Shown here piece by piece: positions 44,683-53,229 of a DNA stretch of 64,000 bases. The stretch's first letter is position 1, and each line of letters begins with the position of its first letter. A program made the position numbers and the translations under genes. The notes below the pieces were generated by a model. It did not search any database, was not told the DNA's origin, and saw only the letters and a list, made by a program, of their open reading frames with translations. The DNA lies in NCBI GenBank assembly GCA_037890055.1, contig JBBKBD010000005.1. One strand, 5' to 3'. Source of the stretch: Mediannikoviicoccus sp037890055. GTDB taxonomy: Bacteria > Bacillota > Clostridia > Tissierellales > Peptoniphilaceae.

Positions 44683-44745
44683 AAGCAAAGCGTGCTTGAT
44701 AAAAAAGCAAAGCAAGCTATACTTTATATGTAAAGCAAGCTTGCT
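44683..44745 (+). promoter_or_regulatory. Promoter with three operator-like sites before the Xre gene
   Basis: TTGATA (44696-44701) and TATACT (44718-44723), 16 bp apart, form the promoter. Three related motifs cover it: AAGCAAAGCGTGCTT at 44683-44697 overlaps the -35; AGCAAAGCAAGCT at 44706-44718 is in the spacer; AGCAAGCTTGCT at 44734-44745 is a perfect 12-bp palindrome. This is the picture of an autoregulated repressor. Confidence 0.65.
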
Positions 44746-44759
44746 ATTGGAGGGGGAAA

Positions 44760-44960
44760 ATGAAAAATACGATTTCTCAATTAAGAAAACAGCATAAAAT
44801 AACTCAAGAAGAATTGGCAAATGAAGTTGGAGTAACAAGACAGACCATAACTTCCATTGAAACTGGAAAATATATAGCGTCACTGCCGTTGGCTTTTAAA
44901 ATTGCTAAGTTTTTTGATATGAGTATTGAAGAAATATTTAGTATAGAGGAGGATGATTAA
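44760..44960 (+). CDS. Xre-family transcriptional regulator (66 residues)
   Basis: The protein is one Cro/CI-type helix-turn-helix: QLRKQHKITQEELANEVGVTRQTITSIETGKYIASLPLAFKIAK. The family of short regulators of this kind usually pairs with a small membrane protein; such a gene overlaps its end by 8 bp. AGGGGG precedes the ATG. The three operator sites upstream suggest that it represses its own operon. Confidence 0.85.
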   Translation: MKNTISQLRKQHKITQEELANEVGVTRQTITSIETGKYIASLPLAFKIAKFFDMSIEEIFSIEEDD

Positions 44961-45411
44961 TATTAACAAATTAGAAAATTATAAAAAAGAGATAGGATTT
45001 AGGATTAGTATTTTAGTCTTATTATGCATAGTTGCCTTACTGGCAGTTATTATTGGAAATTTTTATTTAAAATATAAATTTCCATTAAAAGAAGATGTGA
45101 CAGATTATGTAGTAGGATTTTTTACTGGAATTGAACTAGTATCTGTATTCTATATGTCAATGCTTGTTAGAGCATATAGAAATAGAGATATATTGGAAAA
45201 GATGTATACTAAAGAAACAGATGAAAGAGTGATATTAATAAAGATGAAGTCAGGAGCAAATATAATACCTATATTTTCAATGGTTATTGTAATTGTTTCT
45301 TTAATTGTAGCATATGTAAGTTATGAAGCCTTTTTAGCATTAATGATAGTTGCATTTGTACAAATAATATTTTCTAAAATATTAAAAATATATTGGTCAA
45401 AAAAGATTTAA
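44953..45411 (+). CDS. Membrane protein coupled to the Xre regulator
   Basis: The 152-residue protein has four hydrophobic segments (about 17-39, 52-70, 99-117, 122-140) and a central charged loop, RNRDILEKMYTKETDERVILIK. This last element (KETDERV) is common in the small membrane partners of short Xre regulators. Function is unknown. GAGGAGG lies before the ATG, inside the Xre gene, and a terminator follows. Confidence 0.7.
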   Translation: MININKLENYKKEIGFRISILVLLCIVALLAVIIGNFYLKYKFPLKEDVTDYVVGFFTGIELVSVFYMSMLVRAYRNRDILEKMYTKETDERVILIKMKSGANIIPIFSMVIVIVSLIVAYVSYEAFLALMIVAFVQIIFSKILKIYWSKKI

Positions 45412-45432
45412 AAACATCATAGTAAAGGCATC

Positions 45433-45467
45433 AGACGATGGAAATTAAAAACTCTATCGTCTTTTTC
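45433..45467 (+). terminator. Terminator after the Xre operon, near-copy of the one before it
   Basis: AGACGAT at 45433-45439 pairs with ATCGTCT at 45456-45462, then T. The 25 bases 45442-45466 are identical to 44640-44664. Confidence 0.75.
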
Positions 45468-45538
45468 TATACCAAAAATTAGGAGGTTAAAATGGTAAGG
45501 TTAAGAAGTACCACTCAAACAATATAATATAAGACATT

Positions 45539-45572
45539 TAGCGATTGAATTATAAGTTCAGTCGCTTTTTTA
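45539..45572 (+). terminator. Terminator in the remnant stretch
   Basis: GCGATTGAA at 45541-45549 pairs with TTCAGTCGC at 45557-45565, followed by six T. Confidence 0.75.
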
Positions 45573-45718
45573 ATTGAAATTTATAGATAAAGGAGAAGGA
45601 ACTATTAGATAGATAAAAGATAAGTATTAACGCGAATTTAAGTTAATAAAGTTTTTACTTGAAGAGCCTTTTAGTCTTGAAGAATATAATAATATTCATA
45701 AGGACGAGATTTAAAATT

Positions 45719-45746
45719 AAATGGCCTCTATGGGCTATTTTTTTTA
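45719..45746 (+). terminator. Terminator before the MFS gene
   Basis: AATGGCC at 45720-45726 pairs with GGCTATT at 45733-45739 (one G-T pair), followed by T. Confidence 0.65.
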
Positions 45747-45813
45747 AACAATGTAATCTCAAACATTTTGTACTATAATATACTAAAGGATTGATTTGTA
45801 TTAGGGGGTTATT

Positions 45814-47085
45814 GTGGAAGATAGATTAAATAAAAAGAGCGGTTTTCATTACGCCTGGGTAATTTTAGTGGTAACTACGCTCACTTTGGGAGTGTATGTG
45901 CCGGTGGTAAATTCCTTATCCAATAGTTGGCAAATTGCTGTTACTAATGACTTAGGCTTTTCAAGGACTGCATTTTCCTTTACGGGAACCATAACTCAGG
46001 CGGTGGGAATTTTCCTTGGGCCTGTAATTTCTGTTATGTTAACTAAATATAATTTTAAACGCATTTGGACAGCGGCGGCAATTACTTTTGCTCTAGCTGT
46101 GTTTGGATATTCCATGGCTCAAAATAAATATCATTTTTATATTTTAGGTTTTGTAGTTGGTGCGTCTTATATAACCACTGCGCAAATTCCTATGATGATG
46201 CTTATCAACAACTGGTTCCAAGAGAAGAAGGGCCTTGCAACTTCCGTTGCAGTATCAGGTATATCTGCGGGAGGTGCACTCCTAAGTCCTCTTATAAATA
46301 TGCTTATTGAAAACATGGGCTGGAGAATGTCCTATAGGGTATATGCCCTTATTATTCTTACTTTGGCAATTGTCTTTGGATTCTTTTTAATTTATTTAAA
46401 GCCAGAGGACAAGGGACTTAAGCCATATGGATATAGGGGAGAGGACGAGTCTGTAAGTAGTTTAGTGGACTCTAACAAGTCTTTAAATGTGGGACTTTCT
46501 ATTGGAGCGTCACTATCATGTAGCTTTTTTATATTCCTCTTACTTGGAACTGTTATGAATGGTCTTTCAAATGGAGCGTCACTTCAGTTTCCGCCGGCAC
46601 TTCAAGAAGCTGTGGGCTTTCAAGTGGCAGGAACTGTAATTTCAATTTATCTATTGATTGGCGTTGGAGGTAAACTTTTACTTGGTAGAATCGCCGACAA
46701 GTATGGAATTAATCATGCAATTATTTTTGGTGCTAGCACTTTGGCCCTTAGTTTTGTTTCCATGCTTCTTGTTGATAAACCCTTTGGACCTTGGCTAGTT
46801 GCCATTGTGTTTGGATTTGGCCTTGCACTAGGTTCGGTACTACCACCTCTTGTAACTTCTTCAATTTATGGACGTAAGATGTATGGAGAAGCCTACGGAT
46901 TTGTACAGTCAAGCACTCAAGTCGGCGCGGCTTTTGGACCACTTCTAGTTTCCTTTATTTTTGATTCATCAGGAAGCTACAGGTTTGCATGGCTAATCAA
47001 TATTGGTTTTGCAATTTTAACGGGACTACTATGGCTTCTTGCTCATAAAACTGCAAAGCCATATGAAGGCAAGAGTGAAAAATAG
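45814..47085 (+). CDS. Major facilitator superfamily transporter (OFA-like)
   Basis: The 423-residue protein starts at GTG with AGGGGG before it. About twelve membrane segments are visible, and the loop between 2 and 3 holds GPVISVMLTKYNFKR; GKLLLGRIADKYGINHA in the second half is the matching conserved loop. PEDKGLKPYG lies in the central cytoplasmic loop, typical of oxalate/formate-antiporter-like MFS members. Substrate is unknown. The M20 peptidase gene follows after 11 bp, so the carrier may import that enzyme's substrate. Confidence 0.85.
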   Translation: MEDRLNKKSGFHYAWVILVVTTLTLGVYVPVVNSLSNSWQIAVTNDLGFSRTAFSFTGTITQAVGIFLGPVISVMLTKYNFKRIWTAAAITFALAVFGYSMAQNKYHFYILGFVVGASYITTAQIPMMMLINNWFQEKKGLATSVAVSGISAGGALLSPLINMLIENMGWRMSYRVYALIILTLAIVFGFFLIYLKPEDKGLKPYGYRGEDESVSSLVDSNKSLNVGLSIGASLSCSFFIFLLLGTVMNGLSNGASLQFPPALQEAVGFQVAGTVISIYLLIGVGGKLLLGRIADKYGINHAIIFGASTLALSFVSMLLVDKPFGPWLVAIVFGFGLALGSVLPPLVTSSIYGRKMYGEAYGFVQSSTQVGAAFGPLLVSFIFDSSGSYRFAWLINIGFAILTGLLWLLAHKTAKPYEGKSEK

Positions 47086-47096
47086 AGGAGGATTTC

Positions 47097-48254
47097 ATGG
47101 AAAAATATATTCCTATTTTAAGGGACTTAATACAATTTGAATCGGTAAATGATGGAGAGGACGAGGTTGCAAAGTATATTGCAAATCTCTTTGAAGGCTA
47201 TGACAATGCGGAAACGGAAATAATTCCTTCATACCCTGATCGCTCCAATGTTATCGTTAAGCTAAAGGGAAGTGAAAAGGGCAAAGTCTTTGCAATCTCT
47301 GGACATCTTGACGTTGTTGCAGCGGGAGAAGGATGGACCTATCCACCATTTGAAGGTGTGGTTGAAGACGGCAAGATGTATGGCAGAGGCACAGCCGATA
47401 TGAAGGCGGGAGTTGCAGCTGGAATATACACTCTCCTTGATCTTATTGAAGAGAAACGAGATTTTGCTGGAGAGATTTGGTTTATTGGAACCGTCGGCGA
47501 AGAGATGGGAATGCAGGGAGCGCTGGACCTTGTGGAAGGTGGATACCTAAAGGATGTAGATGCAATTATAACACCAGAACCTACAAAGCGTGATGGAGAA
47601 AACCAAGGCATTTTTGCATCGAAGGGGTCGATTATGTATGCGGTTCACGCGGAAGGAAAGGCAGCCCATTCATCAATGCCAGAAATTGGTGTAAATGCAA
47701 TTACGGCCATTGCAGACTTTATACAAAAGGTGCAAAAAAAGTTTGATGAAGTTACAGCTAACAAAGATTTTCAAAATAAAGAACTGGGCTCTACACTAAA
47801 TGTGTTTTCAATTATGGAAGGTGGAATTCAAATTAACTCCGTGCCGGACAAGGCCTTTGTTAAGGGAAATATTCGTACGGTGCCTGAGTTTGGATCAGAA
47901 AAGTCCATTGGAATTTTGGAAAAGGCAATTGAAGAAAATAATAGTGACGAAGGCCGTGCAAAGTTAAGTCTTGAACTAATTCAAGTGCTAGACCCGGCTG
48001 AGGCTTCTAAAGATAATGACTTAATTCGTGCATTAATTGAATCGGCTCCGGATAAAAATGTACAAATAAGACCACTAATTGGAACCTGTGAACTGTCACG
48101 ATTCATTCATATTTCAGATAATGTACAACTTTTGGTGTATGGCCCGGGACTAACAAAGCAGGCTCATGTGGTGGACGAGTATATTGAGCTAGATGAATAT
48201 GTGGATACAATTCGTATTTTCAAAGACACGGCAATTAAATTTTTAAAGATGTAA
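47097..48254 (+). CDS. M20 family metallopeptidase (ArgE/DapE/ACY1-like)
   Basis: The 385-residue protein has the zinc-site motifs SGHLDVVAAGEGW (His, Asp), YGRGTADMKAGVAAG (bridging Asp) and FIGTVGEEMGMQGA (catalytic Glu, zinc Glu), and the dimerisation domain in the middle (AHSSMPEIGVNAITA). It releases an amino acid from an acyl or peptide conjugate in the cytoplasm. Which conjugate cannot be told. Co-transcribed with the MFS carrier. Confidence 0.85.
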   Translation: MEKYIPILRDLIQFESVNDGEDEVAKYIANLFEGYDNAETEIIPSYPDRSNVIVKLKGSEKGKVFAISGHLDVVAAGEGWTYPPFEGVVEDGKMYGRGTADMKAGVAAGIYTLLDLIEEKRDFAGEIWFIGTVGEEMGMQGALDLVEGGYLKDVDAIITPEPTKRDGENQGIFASKGSIMYAVHAEGKAAHSSMPEIGVNAITAIADFIQKVQKKFDEVTANKDFQNKELGSTLNVFSIMEGGIQINSVPDKAFVKGNIRTVPEFGSEKSIGILEKAIEENNSDEGRAKLSLELIQVLDPAEASKDNDLIRALIESAPDKNVQIRPLIGTCELSRFIHISDNVQLLVYGPGLTKQAHVVDEYIELDEYVDTIRIFKDTAIKFLKM

Positions 48255-48280
48255 AAGGCGGCTTAGGTCGCTTTTTTTAT
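48253..48280 (+). terminator. Terminator after the M20 gene
   Basis: Overlapping the stop, AAAAGGCG-type sequence pairs with GTCGCTTTT with a bulge, followed by T. Weak stem. Confidence 0.45.
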
Positions 48281-48370
48281 GCTTTTTTAAAGGCATTGCT
48301 GGGTATCTATTAATAAAAGATTTAATTGTACCAAAATTATCTTTATATTATAATATGGCAAGGTGATTAA

Positions 48371-49267
48371 ATGAAATACTTATTTTTAATGAGTAAGAAG
48401 GCGGGAAGTGGTTCCTTTACGGAGCTTGAAAAAAGTATTATTTCTTCTTACGATGAAAATAATTTAGAATATAAAATTATCAAGACGGAGTATAAGGACC
48501 ACGCCAAGGACGTTGTTAGGGACTATAAAGATGAAGAAGAACTAATTTTTTATGTTTGCTCTGGAGATGGCACTTTAAACGAAGTGGTTAATGAGATGAA
48601 AAAAGTTAATGCAAAATTTACCGTAGGGCTTATTCCTTCGGGAACTGCCAATGACTTTTCAAAAAATTTTGATTATAAAAATTTTAAAATAGAAGACACT
48701 ATCAACCCAAAAGTTGAAAACATCGACCTAATTAAAGTTAACGACAGGTACTCTGTAAATGTTTTGAGTTTTGGTTATGATACTGTAATTTTAGAAACCG
48801 CCTATGACCTTTTAAAGAAAAATCCAAAGCTTGGACAAGGGGCCTACCCAAGGGCGATTTTAAAAAATATTTTCAAGATACCTAAGTACAAATTAAAATG
48901 TTTTTTTAAAAATGGGGAAGAATCTTCTAAGCTTACGGGATATTTTATTCTTGGTGCCATTTGTAATGGCGGCTACTATGGTGGTGGTTTTAATCCGTCG
49001 CCAAATGCAGATGTAAGGGATGGATTGCTTGAAATTTGCTTGGCCAAGGAAATGAATTTATTAAAACTAATTCCCCTTATTTTCAAATATAAAAAAGGAC
49101 AACATCTTTCCAGTGATTTAATCCGTTTACAAAGTTTAACAAGTGGAAGGATAGACTTTGAAGAAGTTATTGTGGTCAATGCGGATGGAGAAATTTTTGA
49201 AACCGACCATTTGGATTTCAAGGTGAAACCTAAGTCATTAAAATTTGCCAATGTATGTTATAAATAA
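48371..49267 (+). CDS. Diacylglycerol/lipid kinase (DgkB/YegS family)
   Basis: The 298-residue protein has the catalytic-domain nucleotide loop CSGDGTLNEVVNEM (about 67-80), then GLIPSGTANDFSKN, and GYYGGGFNPSPNADVRDGLLEI, all standard for DAGK_cat lipid kinases. It phosphorylates diacylglycerol or a similar lipid at the membrane for recycling. AAGGTGA precedes the ATG, and TATAAT-like sequence lies about 30 bp upstream. Confidence 0.88.
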   Translation: MKYLFLMSKKAGSGSFTELEKSIISSYDENNLEYKIIKTEYKDHAKDVVRDYKDEEELIFYVCSGDGTLNEVVNEMKKVNAKFTVGLIPSGTANDFSKNFDYKNFKIEDTINPKVENIDLIKVNDRYSVNVLSFGYDTVILETAYDLLKKNPKLGQGAYPRAILKNIFKIPKYKLKCFFKNGEESSKLTGYFILGAICNGGYYGGGFNPSPNADVRDGLLEICLAKEMNLLKLIPLIFKYKKGQHLSSDLIRLQSLTSGRIDFEEVIVVNADGEIFETDHLDFKVKPKSLKFANVCYK

Positions 49268-49400
49268 TGTCTTACTGCCAAAATGGTATAAGGCATTTAA
49301 TTATAAAAAAAGTGATAACGTTTTAAATAAAGTTGAAATAGGCTTATTTAATTTTTGAATATGGGGTATAATTAAGCAAAATAACTTCAAGGAGGGATTT

Positions 49401-50585
49401 ATGAATTACGAAAGATTGTTTTCTTTGCTTGATGAAAGAAAAGAGACTATGATTGAAGACAGAAGGTGGCTTCATATGCATCCAGAACTGTCTTTTCAAG
49501 AAACTGAAACTGCAAAATATATTTATGAAAAATATAAAGATGAAGATGGTGTAAAGATAGAAAAAAACATTGGTGGAAATGGTGTTAAAGTAACCATCGA
49601 CACTAAGAAACCAGGAAAGACCATTGCCATTAGGGCAGACTTTGATGCACTACCTGTTGAAGAAGACACTGGACTTCCTTATGCATCTAAGAACAAGGGT
49701 GTAATGCATGCATGTGGACATGATGCACACACTGCTTACATGTTAAACCTTGCAGATACACTTATTGAAATGAAAGACGAACTTTGTGGAAAAATTGTTA
49801 TAATTCACCAACCAGGGGAAGAAATGCCACCAGGAGGTGCACTTGCTATGATAGAAGACGGAGTACTTGACGGTGTGGATAATGTTTTTGGTTGCCACGT
49901 TATGAGTCAAATGGAGTTTGGAAAAGTTTTCTACCACAAGGGAGCAACCCAACAGGCCAGAGCAAAGTTTGTGGCTAAGGTTCAAGGTAGAGGTGGACAT
50001 GGTTCATCTCCACACGAAGCAAATGACGCCATTGTTATTGCAAGTCAACTAGTAGTAAACCTTCAAACAATTGTTTCAAGAAGACTTAATCCAATGAGAC
50101 CTGGTGTTATAACAATTGGATCCTTTGATGGAAAGGGAGACTTCAACATAATTAAAGACTCTGTAACACTAGAGGGAGACGTAAGATGTATGTCCAACGA
50201 AGACAGAGAGATGATTGAAAGAGAAGTTAAAGCTATGTGCAAGGGTATGGAAGAAGCCTATAGCTGTAAGATAGATCTTGATTACAAAAACGACTACCCT
50301 GTGCTTATGAACGATGACGAAATGACTCAACTTGTAGTTGACGCCGTTAGTGAAGCAAATATCCCAATTGTAACAGGTGTTGAGGACTGTGGACCACTTA
50401 GTCCATCAGAGGACTTTTCATACTACTCACAAAAACTTCCAAGCTGTTTCTTCTACATTGGTGCAATGCCTAAGGGAGAAGCTTACCCACATCATCATCC
50501 AAAGTTTGACATAGATGAAGATTCTATGATGATTGCTGCTAAATCAATGGGAGCAGTTGTATTAAAATATCTTGGGGATTGCTAG
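49401..50585 (+). CDS. M20 amidohydrolase (aminoacylase/hippurate hydrolase-like)
   Basis: The 394-residue protein has the amidohydrolase signature blocks RRWLHMHPELSFQE, RADFDALPVEEDTGLPYAS, HACGHDAHTA and HQPGEEMPPGGA, with His/Asp/Glu/Cys zinc ligands, and the C-terminal HHHPKFDIDE. Members remove N-acyl groups from amino acids. GGGTATAAT precedes it at about 49365 and AAGGAGGG before the ATG. The next gene encodes a transporter of the 2-keto-3-deoxygluconate permease family, probably for its substrate or product. Confidence 0.88.
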   Translation: MNYERLFSLLDERKETMIEDRRWLHMHPELSFQETETAKYIYEKYKDEDGVKIEKNIGGNGVKVTIDTKKPGKTIAIRADFDALPVEEDTGLPYASKNKGVMHACGHDAHTAYMLNLADTLIEMKDELCGKIVIIHQPGEEMPPGGALAMIEDGVLDGVDNVFGCHVMSQMEFGKVFYHKGATQQARAKFVAKVQGRGGHGSSPHEANDAIVIASQLVVNLQTIVSRRLNPMRPGVITIGSFDGKGDFNIIKDSVTLEGDVRCMSNEDREMIEREVKAMCKGMEEAYSCKIDLDYKNDYPVLMNDDEMTQLVVDAVSEANIPIVTGVEDCGPLSPSEDFSYYSQKLPSCFFYIGAMPKGEAYPHHHPKFDIDEDSMMIAAKSMGAVVLKYLGDC

Positions 50586-50594
50586 GAGGTCATT

Positions 50595-51521
50595 ATGAAA
50601 TTAATGAGAAAAATACCTGGAGGTACAATGCTTGTGCCAATGTTTATATCGGCACTTATTAACACTATCTACCCATCACTGTTTCACATCGGTGGTGTAA
50701 CAGAAGCTTTTATTGCAGGTAGAGCCTTAAACTTCGTTTTAGGTGCTGCAATATTTATCTCTGGTTGTATTTTAAAATTATCAACAATAAAGCATGTTTT
50801 AAAGAGATATTTGGGACTATTTGCATTTAGAACAGCCCTTTGTGCAGCCTTTGGCGTATTATTCTATAGGCTGTTTGGCCTTGAAGGTGTACTTGGAATC
50901 AGCTTAATTGCATTTATTGCATCTACAACTTCCATGAACCCTTCAATATTTCTTGCGGTTATGGAAGACTTTGGAGACGAAGTTGACACTTCAGCCTTTG
51001 GACTTATATCACTACTTTCAACACCAGTAATACCGCTACTTATATTTGGTCTTACACAACCAACTAAGATAGATATTCTTCCAATAGTATCTATAGTAGT
51101 ACCACTTATTTTAGGTGTTATCGTTGGGAACTTAGACCATGACTTAGGTAGCTTTATGGCATCAGGAATGCCATTTACAATATTTATGCTAGGCTGGTGT
51201 GTAGGTGCAAGAATTGATTTACTTGAAGCATTTAGAGCAGGCTTTGCAGGAATCGTAATGGTAGTACTTTATTATGCGCTAACAGTTTTACCAGTACTAC
51301 TATTTGAAAAGAAGATACAAAAGGGAAGTGGAATTTCCACCTTTGGAATTTCCACCATGGCTGGACTTTCAGCATCAGTTCCACTTACAATTGCAGAAAC
51401 TAATCCAGAAATTGCAAAGTTTGCACCAAGAGCTGCGGCTATAGTTACCATGGGTGTTGTTATAACATCAATAGTTTCACCATACTTTGCAAAAAAAGCG
51501 GCGACAAAAGCTAAAAACTAA
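50595..51521 (+). CDS. 2-keto-3-deoxygluconate permease family transporter
   Basis: The 308-residue protein has ten or so membrane segments, starts MRKIPGGTMLVPMFISALIN and has ISLIAFIASTTSMNPSIFLA, both typical for KdgT-like permeases. Given the neighbouring amidohydrolase, the substrate is not necessarily a sugar acid. A ribosome site TAGGAGGT lies at the end of the preceding gene, giving one transcript. A terminator follows. Confidence 0.82.
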   Translation: MKLMRKIPGGTMLVPMFISALINTIYPSLFHIGGVTEAFIAGRALNFVLGAAIFISGCILKLSTIKHVLKRYLGLFAFRTALCAAFGVLFYRLFGLEGVLGISLIAFIASTTSMNPSIFLAVMEDFGDEVDTSAFGLISLLSTPVIPLLIFGLTQPTKIDILPIVSIVVPLILGVIVGNLDHDLGSFMASGMPFTIFMLGWCVGARIDLLEAFRAGFAGIVMVVLYYALTVLPVLLFEKKIQKGSGISTFGISTMAGLSASVPLTIAETNPEIAKFAPRAAAIVTMGVVITSIVSPYFAKKAATKAKN

Positions 51522-51526
51522 TATAT

Positions 51527-51556
51527 AGACCTGTCCAGATGGATGGGTCTTTTTAT
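51527..51556 (+). terminator. Terminator after the permease gene
   Basis: AGACC at 51527-51531 pairs with GGTCT at 51546-51550, with TCC/GGA inside, then TTTT. Confidence 0.75.
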
Positions 51557-51618
51557 ATTTTTTTGTTTAAAATCTTATCATTTTGGTATAAATTTACTAT
51601 AACCTTAGAGGTGATAAG

Positions 51619-52692
51619 ATGAATAGACATAAAGTTTTTATAATTTTGACGATAGTTTTAGTTATTGTTGGAGTTAAGTTTTATAAAAACAACTCCAACA
51701 TAAATTCAAATAAGAGAAATACAGAAGGGACTGATATAGATATGAGTAATGTAAAAAATAAAAATGAAATTTACTTGGCCGGTGGCTGCTTTTGGGGAGT
51801 GGAAGGCTACTTTAAAAAGGTTCCAGGCGTTCTTGACACTTCCGTTGGATATGCAAATGGAAAAACCAAAGACACCACCTACAGAGAAGTAAAGGAAACC
51901 GACCACAGTGAAGCTGTTAAAATAATTTATGATGAAGACAGGGTTTCGCTACAAGAATTGTTAGAACATTATTTTAGAATAATTGATCCCACATCTGTAA
52001 ACAAACAGGGAAATGACAGAGGAAGGCAATATAGAACTGGAATTTACTATACAAATCGAAACGATAAGCTTGTCATTGATGAAATTATAAGGCAAAAGCA
52101 AGAGCTTTTCGATGAAAAGATTGCAGTTGAAGTTGAACCACTAAACAATTTTGTCCTAGGAGAAGACTATCATCAAGACTATTTAGATAAAAATCCAGGA
52201 GGCTATTGCCATATTAATCTTGCACTGGCAGATGAACCGCTTGATACAAAGGGAAAAGTAATTGAGAAAGACCAAAGTGAATTAAAGAAAAAACTTACGG
52301 AAGAAGAGTACCGAGTAACTCAAGAAGATAAAACGGAAAGAGCCTTTACTTCTGAATATGACGACTTTTACGAAGAGGGAATTTATGTGGATGTAGTAAG
52401 TGGAGAGCCACTATTTTCTTCAAAGGACAAATATGATGCAGGCTGTGGATGGCCTTCATTTACAAAGCCAATCGACTCAAATATAAATTACAAAAGCGAC
52501 AACTCTTTTAACATGAGCAGAGTTGAAGTTAGAAGTAAAAGCGGCGACTCACATCTTGGCCATGTGTTTAATGACGGTCCAAAGGACAAAGGCGGCGCAA
52601 GGTATTGTATAAATGGTGCGTCGCTTAGATTTATTCCGCTAAGCAAGATGGAAGAAGAGGGCTACGGCGACTATATTGATAAAGTAAAATGA
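51619..52692 (+). CDS. msrAB: Membrane-anchored bifunctional methionine sulfoxide reductase MsrAB
   Basis: The 357-residue protein starts with a basic segment and one hydrophobic helix (about 6-22, no lipobox Cys), so it is anchored with its domains outside. MsrA follows (about 52-205; catalytic Cys in GGCFWGVEGYF, and YHQDYLDKNP), then MsrB (about 220-345; CGWPSFTKPI, HLGHVFNDG, GARYCINGASLRF with the active Cys). MsrA acts on S- and MsrB on R-sulfoxides. Zinc-binding CxxC pairs usual in some MsrB are missing here. AGAGGTGA precedes the ATG. Repair of surface proteins is the expected role. Confidence 0.9.
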   Translation: MNRHKVFIILTIVLVIVGVKFYKNNSNINSNKRNTEGTDIDMSNVKNKNEIYLAGGCFWGVEGYFKKVPGVLDTSVGYANGKTKDTTYREVKETDHSEAVKIIYDEDRVSLQELLEHYFRIIDPTSVNKQGNDRGRQYRTGIYYTNRNDKLVIDEIIRQKQELFDEKIAVEVEPLNNFVLGEDYHQDYLDKNPGGYCHINLALADEPLDTKGKVIEKDQSELKKKLTEEEYRVTQEDKTERAFTSEYDDFYEEGIYVDVVSGEPLFSSKDKYDAGCGWPSFTKPIDSNINYKSDNSFNMSRVEVRSKSGDSHLGHVFNDGPKDKGGARYCINGASLRFIPLSKMEEEGYGDYIDKVK

Positions 52693-52697
52693 TTAAT

Positions 52698-52722
52698 AAG
52701 GAGACGAAAGTCTTCTTTTTTT
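52698..52722 (+). terminator. Terminator after msrAB
   Basis: AAGGAGAC at 52698-52705 pairs with GTCTTCTT at 52710-52717 around GAAA, followed by T. The stretch 52723-52968 after it is very AT-rich and holds nothing I recognise. Confidence 0.8.
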
Positions 52723-52968
52723 GTGGTAATTTTTTTATTTTTTATTTCTAATTGATAATGGGGTGTGAAAATTTTTTGAATTTTAATCGAAACTTGCTGC
52801 TTCAAAAAGTAAAAAACAAAGTTTGAATTTTAAAACTATTTTTATTATGAAAAATATTTTTGAATTATCTAAAAAGATTAGTCAAGAGAAGTTAACAAGA
52901 AACAAATAGCTAAATATAAAGCTTTACAACATGTTTAAGTGAAATAAAAATAATAATCTACATTTAAA

Positions 52969-52983
52969 TGATAAGCGTTATCA
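52969..52983. promoter_or_regulatory. Fur/Zur-type box 1
   Basis: TGATAAGCGTTATCA is a 15-bp perfect inverted repeat (TGATAA, three bases, TTATCA), a Fur-family operator of the TGATAATNATTATCA type. It lies 56 bp ahead of the -35 box. Confidence 0.65.
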
Positions 52984-53038
52984 AAATGGCTTGATTTCAA
53001 TGTTTAAGCAAGGTTAACAAAAATATTATAAAAAAAAT

Positions 53039-53067
53039 TTGCATTAAACAATAAATGGTGCTACAAT
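53039..53067 (+). promoter_or_regulatory. Promoter of the zinc uptake operon
   Basis: TTGCAT at 53039-53044 and TACAAT at 53062-53067 are 17 bp apart. The second Fur/Zur box begins 11 bp after the -10, over the expected transcription start. The leader to the first gene is about 155 bases. Confidence 0.65.
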
Positions 53068-53078
53068 TGTCGTTGAAA

Positions 53079-53093
53079 TGATAATCAATATCA
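53079..53093. promoter_or_regulatory. Fur/Zur-type box 2
   Basis: TGATAATCAATATCA has the same 15-bp pattern as box 1 with one mismatch between halves. Its place just after the -10 box fits repression by a metal-loaded Zur protein. Confidence 0.65.
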
Positions 53094-53229
53094 CCCCAAA
53101 TCCGATTGTCATTAAAAATCCTTGCCATTTGTAGCTAATGGATTTTACATATTAAAATTCATAAAGTAACTAACTTACCCCCTATAAGTTTGGTGCTATA
53201 AATGGCGAGGACAAATTTAGGAGAAAAAA

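Larger units (their letters stand above)
45468..45750 (+). other. Intergenic stretch with gene remnants
   Basis: An 11-codon frame (MVRLRSTTQTI) follows AGGAGG at about 45482. A tail-like frame without start, reading KFLLEEPFSLEEYNNIHKDEI, ends at a stop near 45713 ahead of a terminator. These look like leftovers of deleted genes. Nothing else was recognised. Confidence 0.35.
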
